From contig CAZLWR010000028.1 in assembly GCA_964563595.1 (NCBI GenBank), positions 1 to 12,142 on the forward strand: a stretch of 12,142 bases of DNA, in the 5' to 3' direction. The stretch is from CALMFT01 sp964563595 (lineage in GTDB: Bacteria > Patescibacteriota > Gracilibacteria > Absconditabacterales > Absconditicoccaceae). Position numbers and translations under genes: made by a program. Position 1 is the first letter of the stretch. The number at the start of each line of letters is the position of its first letter. Shown one piece after another: positions 1 to 7,229 of this stretch. Below the pieces are notes generated by a model. It saw only the letters and a list, made by a program, of their open reading frames with translations, made no database searches and was not told the origin of the DNA.

Positions 1-49
1 GATCAATTTGCGATTGGATTTTATTTAAGAGTTCTTGAACAACTGACAT
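1..49 (-). CDS. Start of an unidentified gene, cut by the left window edge
   Basis: An ATG at 47-49 opens a frame that stays open to the window edge and gives MSVVQELLNKIQSQID. The peptide looks like the start of an amphipathic helix. It lies downstream of the bidirectional terminator-like hairpin at 117-155, in the same direction as the other genes, so a new transcription unit is plausible. No clear Shine-Dalgarno sequence precedes it, which is also true of most genes here. Only 16 residues are visible, so no family can be named and a chance start cannot be excluded. Confidence 0.35.
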   Translation of the reverse strand, partial: MSVVQELLNKIQSQID

Positions 50-116
50 AACCAAGATAATGGTAAAAAAATTAAAAATGCATTTTGCAATGAGCGTATA
101 TCACTATCTGATATAG

Positions 117-155
117 AAAAAACTTCTGAGTTTTCAATCAGAAAGTTTCTTTTTT
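117..155. terminator. Bidirectional rho-independent terminator-like hairpin
   Basis: The arms aacttctga (121-129) and tcagaaagtt (138-147) pair with one bulged base around an 8-base loop. On the plus strand the stem is followed by a T-rich run (148-155). On the minus strand it is followed by TTTTTT, read from 120 downwards past a run of A. It sits 36 bases past the stop codon of the minus-strand gene ending at 191, so it probably ends the sortase/unknown/membrane-protein unit. Confidence 0.6.
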
Positions 156-190
156 AATGGTAAAATGTCAGATTGTACGCTCTATTATTC

Positions 191-1927
191 CTATTGAGTT
201 GCTTGTCTGACATATTGATCAGGATTTTTTAGAAACTTAATCTGCGTATATCTATCGTAGTCCATAAGATATATTTCTAGATTTGGTATGATAGTAAGAT
301 GATTATCGATTTTAACATAGATAGGAGAAAGTCTCCGATCATTTTCTTTGTCCACCAAGGCTGCAAATTCATAATTACTATAAGTCCGCATAACAAGATA
401 CTTATTTCCTTTGTTAACAATGGTAGTTGGTTTGATTCCTAGATGATTATACATCCTATCTGAAACAAGCGATTGTGTTTTAGATTCACTGCTTACTGGT
501 TGATATACGGGCGTCTGTTGTGGCCTATAGGTATTGAGATCCTCTTCTTTGCCGCTATGAGAAATGGCTCAGGGTGATGTATTGGTGGTGGCTGGTAGAA
601 TGTTAGTGTTCGTTTGCTTGTCACTTGTGACCTCTGATGTATCTATTGGAGTACTCGTTTCTCAAGAGCCTTCAAGATTTTGTTGAATGGCATTGTCTAC
701 TTGTCCAATGACGGTATTGATAATAGAAACATCCACACCGCTTGATATGGTACCACTTAGTGCTTCAGACAATGATCACTCTAGAGGAGTGTGTTCTTCG
801 GCATAATCAGTGGGCAGTTTAATACTGGGACTTACCCTATATCTCAAACCGATCAAATTCAGATTATCTCCATTATTCATAGTATCAAACCTATCAAGAA
901 GATTCTGAATATCCTGAACAGCATCTAGGTTAACGACTTTTTGCACATCCAAAAGCCCCTTCATAAGGTATTGGTTGTGATACCTATAGATCAAATCAGT
1001 AGTGAACTGGTCGAGCGTTGTGGCCTTGAGAAGCTGGTTTACGAATTCACGATAAGAATCCAAGAAGACCATGTCTACTTTGTTGTTTTCTAACTGATTT
1101 TGTATAATCTGCATACTGCTTACGAGTTTGAATTCATTTCGTCTATTATCACTATCCAATGTTGCATCCAGTTTCGTGCTTAACTGTTGAACGACGCTAT
1201 TTCGTTTGATAAGGGTGTCATGGGTAGTCAAAAATGCTGGATTACAAGAGCGTAATATTTCTGAAAACCTTCCATCAGGATTGTTACTAACAAATTCAAA
1301 ATTAATAATGCTCTGACAGATGTTTGTTCTGATAACGTCATTGTTGGATCCTTTGAATATATTCAGTACGATTTCAAACTGATTGGTAATATCATATTTC
1401 CGAAGATTCTGAGAAAATTGTTCTAAGTTGTGATTGCAAAAATCCGGAACAATTTGTAAAGGTGAGTCTAGACACTCGAGTTTGAATGCTTGTGTAAGAT
1501 CGGTGGTGAGAGGAGTATAGGCACTTTTTGTTTGGCTTTGTTCTTGCAATGCTCATGCATCAAGGGTTATGAAATTTTGTATATATTGTCCTATTTGTTC
1601 GCTTTCGTTTTCTCATAGATAGCGTGAAGCACTGGTTGTAGTGATGTTTATCGGTAGTATACGCCCAGCATAACTGAGCATATTATTTTTGCTGATATGC
1701 TTGCCATTTGCATAAGTATATCGTCAACCCAAGATCAATGCATCGAAGTCTCCTATCTTGAAGCTTGTTGGGGCATAGTATACTTGATTTGCTATGAGAG
1801 TAGCTCCTGTTTTGGTGAACCCAATATCGTTAAACTGTCCTTCCTGGATGATTCCTTGGTTGTACGATGTCACTATATAGTATAATGCTATTCCTAATCA
1901 CAGTAAACCACCCAGAGAAAAAACCAC
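191..1927 (-). CDS. Membrane-anchored protein of unknown function (TGA=Gly)
   Basis: With TGA as Gly the frame is continuous from at least 1927 to a TAG at 191-193, about 578 residues. TGA codons include 1898-1900, 1724-1726, 1613-1615, 1553-1555 and 776-778. The N-terminus has one glycine-rich membrane segment (FSLGGLLGLGIALYYIV). A large, mostly helical, Gln/Asn-rich extracytoplasmic part follows. A Ser/Thr/Pro-rich linker comes next (roughly 170 to 90 residues from the end), then a C-terminal domain of about 90 residues rich in Tyr and Ile that looks beta-stranded. I do not recognise the family. The start is uncertain: 1925-1927 (GTG) is the first standard start, but the frame is open back to 2107. 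The residues just before the membrane segment are basic (RYNAIKRY), as expected of a real cytoplasmic tail, so the true start may be a non-standard codon upstream. It is the last gene after the sortase and a 224-residue unknown, and may work with them at the envelope. Confidence 0.8.
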
Positions 1928-2025
1928 ATACCTCTTTATAGCATTGTACCGTGCATGATAATGAGAGATAATCTGACTTACTCACGTAGAATAGTGGTGA
2001 TCTAATTGCAGTGTAAATAATAAGT

Positions 2026-2700
2026 TTATAAATTTCTTTGCATTTCGTCCTGCCTTGAAGCCTCCCTTAATGCCGCGATGTAATGACCAAATCTTGTAAT
2101 GGTATCTTTAACCAAGTCTAGATCATTTCCTAGGCCTCTTGGACTTTCCACAACGTCCTCAATTGAACTTGCTCATAGTCTATATGTGTTGCCTTTGGCG
2201 TCAAAAGATATGCCGTGTTCTAGATTGTGTGAACCAACTTGTGGGTGCATGTAAATCATATATTCGCATACTTGTGTGACGTATTCTCCTTCTTCGTTTA
2301 CCAATCGTCTAAACTTCACTTGTATATAATATACTGGTTCTTTTTCTCCCGCAACTTTTTCCTGTTCTCAAAATGAAAGCCTCATACTAATGTCTTCTTT
2401 CTTTTCTTTTTCCGGTGGCTGGACGAGCTCAATGACATCAAAGTCAAGATATTCAAACTCGTTGCTGTTCCAAGTTAACTCGGGGTGAATTTGTATGTTA
2501 TCTTGTCCTTCTTGAACTTTCTTTTTCAATATTCAGGTCGAAGTGCAATTTCAAACAATTTCTTTGATTCTAGCAACCCTTCTTGCAATACCATCAAATG
2601 CCTCTCCTATTTCGGCAGCCGATGGCACGACATTGTTGTTGTCCACTATATTATTGTTTGCTAGCTGTATTGCTGCTGCTGATTGATTAAGACTACTCAT
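2026..2700 (-). CDS. Hypothetical protein, 224 residues (TGA=Gly)
   Basis: An ATG at 2698-2700 opens a frame that runs to TAA at 2026-2028 if four TGA codons are read as Gly (contexts EIV-G-NC, ST-G-IL, SF-G-EQ, RL-G-AS). Under the standard code it is broken into pieces of less than about 65 residues. The protein has no signal peptide or membrane segment. The first 30 residues are Asn/Ala-rich, the middle is acidic and Lys/Glu-rich, and the second half alternates beta-like stretches (PVYYIQVKFRRLV, YMIYMHPQVG) with a helical tail (KDTITRFGHYIAALREA). I do not recognise a family. It starts 38 bases after the sortase stop and is followed closely by the membrane protein, so the three are probably co-transcribed. 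No Shine-Dalgarno sequence is visible before the ATG. Confidence 0.8.
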
Positions 2701-2738
2701 GCATTGATTGGTTATGCTATAAAAGTATTTGTTTTGGA

Positions 2739-3641
2739 TTAATTAACATGATTATTTGGTTGGTAGGCTAAGTTGTTACTTCCTCATTGTTGATAGGACT
2801 TATCTTTTGGTTCTGCAAAAATAATCATTCTTTTGTCTCTGGTGCCAACTGGATAACATCACATTAGTGCCAGCTTTCTTTCATTGCCATTATAGTTTTG
2901 TTCGTATAAAGAAGGCACATCTTTTGGTTTTACCACTTCTTGCTCTGTGACGACATACTCGTACTCTTTTCCGTCCCAATATACTTTGATGGTGCTCCCG
3001 GCTTTGAGTTGAGGTATCTTGGAGAAAATCGTATTGTAAGCACTTTTTACCCAGAAGTAATTGCTAGTATGTCCAAAAAGCATCATGGTTCCTTTTTCGC
3101 TTGGATGATTTGGTGTAGTGGGATAGTGTACTACTCCTTGTTTGAGTTCTTCAGTAAATTCTCCTTCTTGCATTTTACCACTCACGTCTCCATCAACCAT
3201 TACGATAGGAGCCTGTATACCAAGTTCTGGGATAACTATTCTTCTATCAGGCGGAAGGGTATTAAATTGCCAGTCCAGTGTCTTGGCTCTAGAACTGTAG
3301 TATCAGTATATTTCATCTTTACTGTTTTTTTTCTGATTATGAGATTGCTGTTTGAATAATATGTCTAAGTACTCTTGTTTCTTGTCGTTATCAAAAGATA
3401 CATGATCTGACGAAGGAGATAATCTGATTTGTGCTACTCCATGTCGTAATTCGTTTACTTTGCCTCCGTAGAGTCCTGCATTGGTCACAATATGCCCTAT
3501 CAAGAAACTAACCAAAACCACTAAAGCTAATTTAGCACTTTCAAGCAAACCAAAAACATATTTGTTACGGTGCTTTTTAATTGGTTTTTGTGACTTGCCT
3601 TGCTCTATATGTGCAATCAAATCATCTAGGCTCAGTTGCAT
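2739..3641 (-). CDS. Sortase-family transpeptidase, membrane-anchored (TGA=Gly)
   Basis: Sortases are extracytoplasmic cysteine transpeptidases that attach proteins to surface acceptors. With three TGA codons as Gly (3303-3305, 2859-2861, 2784-2786) the frame gives 300 residues ending at TAA. A basic cytoplasmic N-terminus is followed by one membrane segment (about residues 36-56), a linker, and the sortase fold (about 125-280). The catalytic residues look intact: His191 in LFGHTSNY, Cys262 in LALMGCYPVGT, and Arg271 (Cys+9) in RDKRM. The usual Thr before the Cys (TLxTC) is replaced by Gly, and that Gly is itself encoded by TGA. The short 'CYPVGT' spacing resembles class D/E-type sortases. 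I saw no LPxTG-type sorting signal in the window, so the substrate is unknown. An in-frame ATG at 3666-3668 preceded by AGGA is an alternative start adding 9 residues. It is the first gene of a three-gene set. Confidence 0.88.
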
Positions 3642-3843
3642 AACGGTTCATATCAGAATATAATTCATGATTATTATATTCCTGCGGGCGAGAATAGTCA
3701 AATATTGCCTCGAATCGGTCTCTTTCTTTTCCAAGAGGGTGTTGACATTGTATTAAAACATGCAAGACTCTAGAATGGTATGATTTTCAAAATATAGTTT
3801 CGTCTTCTAACGATGGATTAGTATTTTGAAACAATACAAAGGT

Positions 3844-3872
3844 ACTATATAGACCCAAAGTGCTAGTTGCAA
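3844..3872 (-). promoter_or_regulatory. Candidate sigma70-type promoter for the sortase unit
   Basis: Reading the minus strand, TTGCAA (3867-3872) is followed by a 17-base spacer and TATAGT (3844-3849). These match the -35 and -10 consensus at four and five of six positions. It lies directly downstream of the terminator at 3879-3899, where a new unit should start, and would give a leader of about 170-195 bases before the sortase start. It was found by eye only. Confidence 0.45.
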
Positions 3873-3878
3873 ATTACT

Positions 3879-3899
3879 AAAAAAACTCCCTCTTGGGAG
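3879..3899 (-). terminator. Rho-independent terminator after the 106-residue gene
   Basis: On the minus strand, CTCCC-AAGA-GGGAG is followed at once by seven T (3879-3885). The five-pair GC-rich stem, four-base loop and U tract are the classical form. It starts 46 bases after the TAG of the gene at 3945-4265 and separates that gene from the sortase unit. Confidence 0.8.
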
Positions 3900-3944
3900 C
3901 TTGGAAGATTACGAAAAGGCTTGGAGTGCTTTTAAAGAGTCTTG

Positions 3945-4265
3945 CTATTGTTTTTTGAGGTGAGTCGTTTGCTGCAAGACTTTTTCTATAAGTCCTTGTT
4001 GTGCCGGCTGATCGTTCTTCAATGTCATAAAAATAGTATGTGCATAGGGGTACGCTTCAGTTACGCTGCAAAGCGTTAACATTGCTTCTACTATACATTT
4101 GGCTGCACGGAGCTCACGTGGGTAGTATTGTGTCCTTTTTGCAAACAGTGCTGTGGCTAGTTCACTAATGTACTGTGCTGCGGTTTCTGCGTTGTCGATG
4201 GTTTTTGCTTGCTCTACAAACCCGAAGTAGTTTTTCTTGAAGAATTCTGATGCTTTTTCGCTCAT
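3945..4265 (-). CDS. Small helical protein of unknown function, 106 residues
   Basis: An ATG at 4263-4265 runs to TAG at 3945-3947. This is the only sizeable gene here without any in-frame TGA. The product is almost wholly helical in character: an N-terminal stretch rich in Phe, Lys and Glu, then Ala/Glu/Tyr-rich helices such as AAQYISELATALFAKR and AAKCIVEAMLTLC, and a basic C-terminus (THLKKQ). There is no signal peptide or membrane segment, so it is probably cytoplasmic. It lies between terminator-like hairpins at 4319-4340 (upstream) and 3879-3899 (downstream), so it is probably transcribed alone. I do not recognise the family. No Shine-Dalgarno sequence is visible. Confidence 0.75.
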   Translation of the reverse strand: MSEKASEFFKKNYFGFVEQAKTIDNAETAAQYISELATALFAKRTQYYPRELRAAKCIVEAMLTLCSVTEAYPYAHTIFMTLKNDQPAQQGLIEKVLQQTTHLKKQ

Positions 4266-4318
4266 GTCGTGTTATATGATACTAAAATAAAAAATAATCT
4301 GATCCATTCTTGGGAGAC

Positions 4319-4340
4319 AAAAAAATACAGATATCTGTAT
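4319..4340 (-). terminator. Terminator-like AT-rich palindrome after the dehydrogenase gene
   Basis: The perfect palindrome atacagatatctgtat (4325-4340) can form a six-pair stem with an ATAT loop. On the minus strand it is followed by six more T (4319-4324). It lies about 90 bases past the TAG at 4431. The stem is AT-rich and weak. Because the palindrome is perfect, a dimeric regulator could also bind it, ahead of the gene starting at 4265. Confidence 0.5.
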
Positions 4341-4366
4341 AGTCTTTAAAACCCTTGGACCGGATA

Positions 4367-4383
4367 AGCCCCATAAGGGGGCT
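4367..4383. other. GC-rich hairpin in the 165-base gap between genes
   Basis: AGCCCC (4367-4372) and GGGGCT (4378-4383) pair perfectly around a five-base loop in an otherwise AT-rich spacer (4266-4430). No T run follows directly on either strand, so it is not a standard terminator alone. It may be an upstream part of the terminator at 4319-4340 or part of a small structured RNA. No known RNA family was recognised. Nothing else in this spacer can be named. Confidence 0.4.
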
Positions 4384-4430
4384 CGCGTGGATCGCCAGTA
4401 TAGAAAAGTGAGTTCAAAAATAAAGAGATT

Positions 4431-5648
4431 CTAGGGGGAGGTCTGATTATAGCTTATTCTATAAATGATACCTGCATAATCATCTGATATGAGTAGAGAA
4501 CCATCTTTGAGTTGTAGGACGTCTACAGGTCTTCATCGTGTTTTGTTTTCGCTGAGCCGTCATTGAGCAAAAATCTCATAAGTCTTTTTTTCTGGATCAA
4601 CCAAACTTATTCTATAACCCAATGGAACGGATCTATTTCGTGATCCATGTTCAGCTATAAAGATTTTGTTTTTATAGTGGCTTGGAAACATAGTGCCGGT
4701 ATAAAACTTTATACCCAATGCAGCAACATGAGGACCCAAAATAACCTGAGGAGCAGTATATCACTCACAATTTGATTTGGAGGAAATGGGATCTACGATA
4801 TCCATACCATGACAAAAGGGAAATCCGAAGTGTTGTCAGGTTTTGCTTACGACATTGAGTTCGTCAGGTGGCATATTATCTCCCATTAGATCTCTGCCGT
4901 TATCAGTGAACCATAGTTGTTCAGTATCGGGATGTCGTGTAAATCCAACGGTGTTTCTAATCCCTTTTGCTATGATTTCTGTTTGTTTGGTCTTTATATC
5001 AAGTGCGAGGATACTTGCATAGGGTTCTTCTCTATCGCAGACATTGCAAGGAGCACCAACTGGTATATATAGTCTTCCATCAGGTCAAAAGGCGATATAC
5101 TTCCGACCATGATGCAGATCTTTGGGGAGTTTGTCATAAATGACCCTTGAGGTGATAGTTCATCCGCTTGCAAGAGCATCCAAAATAGTGGGATACTCAT
5201 GTATCTTGCTTACTTGCGCTACATATAGATTTCCATCGTAATAGGCCACTCCATTGGGAGTTGCAAGATTTTTTGTAATTTCTTTGGTAGTGTCGACTGT
5301 ATTATTGGATCATTCATCAATCAGTGCATATACGCTCGATTTATCTTTGTTCCCCACAAATATAATTTGCCTATTCCTTTTGATGTCATAGGCTAAGGCC
5401 AATGATCTTGCGTTGGGCACTTGTGCAAAAACTTCTATCTGAAAGCCTTCTGGTAACTCGAGACGTTGTAGAATGGGCTTAGCACGCTCAGGAGTTGGAT
5501 TCTTTGCTTGAGCAGCACCTGTGTTTGTTGTGGCAATAGTCACACTATCACTTGCTTTATAACTTTTAACACCCTCACCGGCAGGCGGTCTGACATAGGT
5601 ACATCCAGAAAGAAGACCCAGTAGTAGCACAAAAAGCAGTTTATACAT
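4431..5648 (-). CDS. Lipoprotein, sorbosone/PQQ glucose dehydrogenase-like beta-propeller (TGA=Gly)
   Basis: The frame gives 405 residues from ATG 5646-5648 to TAG 4431-4433 with seven TGA read as Gly. A lipoprotein signal comes first: MYK, a hydrophobic core, and lipobox LLSGC with Cys16, so the mature protein is membrane-tethered outside the cytoplasm. A linker (17-55) precedes the catalytic-type propeller (about 60-400). Family marks are LPEGFQIEVFAQVPNARSLA near the start, LHHGRKYIAFGPDGRLYI (179-195), TDNGRDLMGDNMPPDEL, HFGFPFCHG, GPHVAALGIKFYTG, IAEHGSRNR, and RGRPVDVLQLKDGSLLISDD near the end. These match L-sorbosone dehydrogenase and soluble glucose dehydrogenase relatives, which oxidise sugars using PQQ and calcium. 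The region around His179/His180 is where the family places its catalytic His. Gly188 of FGPDG and the Gly of GRPVDV are both encoded by TGA. Whether it binds PQQ and what it oxidises cannot be told from sequence. It starts 93 bases after the esterase gene. Confidence 0.88.
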
Positions 5649-5741
5649 GGCCGTAAACTATAAACCTAAATAGAGTTTTCTAGATAATGGAGATGTAGCT
5701 CTTGGATGCAAGAAGTAATACTTTTCACGAGTACTTTCGGA

Positions 5742-7130
5742 TTACTTTTGTGCAGTGAAGAAGTTCCGTATTGCTTGTCAGGCGAAATCAGGCCGAACAT
5801 GAGGGTAGTAGTTACCGCGATTGTCCGTAGATTGAGAATGAGGGCATCGGATAACGGGAGCATCTGTCTGACAATTGATATATTGGACACAGTTTCCTCC
5901 TTCTGGTCATATCTCAATGGTTTCTGGGCCACAGGAATTTTGTTTGAGTAACTGATTGCGAGCTGTAATTGCTGAGCTAAATGATGCGAGATTGTCATCA
6001 GGATGGTGCATGATCATCGCCGCTACTGGTCCGTTGCAGTTGTTGATTGTAGTGCCTCATCCTACGCTTCCAATAGCACGAATAACATCGCCACGAGCAC
6101 AGGCAAGGCTGTTAGTGAACCAGGCGCCAAGTGAATGTCACACTACAAATACTTGATCTTTATTGATGCAGTAATTATTGCTGAATTCCTCTAACAATTG
6201 ATCGAATAAGGCAAAATCCCTTAGCTTATCTGATTTATCTCCAGGATTGCTCCGATTGCGACTGGGTCATGCTTCTGGTAGTCCGCTTGGATAGACGATG
6301 ATAGCATCTCATTTGGAAGCTTGTTCGATTTTATAGTAACTGCGTACCATAGTATTGGGGTTGGTACGTCCATGAAAAGCAAAAATGAGCTTTATCGGAG
6401 TATTTTTATTATAGTTTTTGCCTATGACCGTGATATAGTTGCGTGTTTGACCGTTCACCACGGAGGACGTAGGAATAAACTCTGGTTGTTCTTTGCCGCA
6501 TCCAAGTGAACTTACTTTACGCTGATTATCAAAAGTTACTTTCCGCTCTCTTTCTAGCATAAGTTGATGCACTAAAAATGCCATCATACCACGTGTCATA
6601 GGCATATCATGTTTGAGACCGTATTTAGAAAAAATATTATTGTTGTGAACAAATTCAAAATAGGGTTGATATCGAGCATCACTACCGGGATCACCCGTGG
6701 GTATGTCGAATGTATTGAGGGCCACTTTCAGACTTTCGGCTATCGTGATGTTTTGATTTGGTTTAAAAGTTCCGTCGTCATATCAGTTTATGATTCAATG
6801 TGATTGTGCATAGCAAGCATATTTTGCATACCATTGATCTTGGATGTCACTAAAGCATCATGTTTTAGTCCCTACATCACCAGTATTGGCACTCAATACT
6901 ATTTTTAATAATTCTGCACGGGTAATCTTGTTGTCTGGTCAAAACTTATCTACACTGTACCCTGACACTATCCCGCGTTCCCATAGAAACTGTATGCTTT
7001 CACGATACTTGTGTGTCGTGATATCGGTGAATGGGCTCACTGTTCGAGCATGAACCGCAGATAGTGATAAAGCAACAATGCTCACCATCAGACTTATTAT
7101 GATAAACTTGTATAGCGATTTGCTTTTCAT
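5742..7130 (-). CDS. SLH-repeat protein fused to an LpqC/PHB-depolymerase-like serine esterase (TGA=Gly)
   Basis: The frame runs 462 residues from ATG 7128-7130 to TAA 5742-5744 with ten TGA read as Gly. Residues 1-29 form a signal peptide ending SAVHA. Three S-layer-homology-like repeats follow at about 34-80, 93-141 and 153-193. The first two carry classical marks (SGYSVDKFGPDNKITRAELL and INGYDDGTFKPNQNIT), and the third is degenerate. SLH repeats anchor proteins to cell-wall polymers. The C-terminal domain (about 215-460) is an alpha/beta-hydrolase of the LpqC/feruloyl-esterase/PHB-depolymerase type (COG3509-like): FAFHGRTNPNT (oxyanion region), nucleophile motif VVGHSLGAW with Ser333, HHPDDN with the likely Asp near 378-379, and NYYPHVRPDF with likely His444. 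Gly331 of GHSLG is a TGA codon (6138-6140). The natural ester is unknown. Several Cys pairs fit an extracytoplasmic location. A promoter candidate lies upstream at 7165-7194. Confidence 0.9.
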
Positions 7131-7164
7131 GTATTACTATGAGAAGATAAAATATAATCAGATT

Positions 7165-7194
7165 ATTATATTTATAATATACTAACAAGTACAA
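7165..7194 (-). promoter_or_regulatory. Candidate sigma70-type promoter for the SLH-esterase gene
   Basis: On the minus strand, TTGTAC (7189-7194) is followed by an 18-base spacer and a perfect TATAAT (7165-7170). It lies 35 bases ahead of the ATG at 7130, in the 99-base gap after the big repeat gene. The whole gap is AT-rich, which raises the chance of a random match. Confidence 0.4.
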
Positions 7195-7229
7195 CATAAA
7201 CAACTACATGTGACATCCTAGCTAATGTC

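Noticed and set aside
5666..6156. Short frames on both strands around 5666-6156
   Set aside because: They are shadows of the esterase gene in other frames. The esterase frame carries the catalytic motifs through this stretch.
7000..7203. Alternative minus-strand frame (7000-7203) with a hydrophobic start
   Set aside because: It overlaps the signal peptide and first SLH repeat of the esterase gene in another frame and shows no domain of its own.
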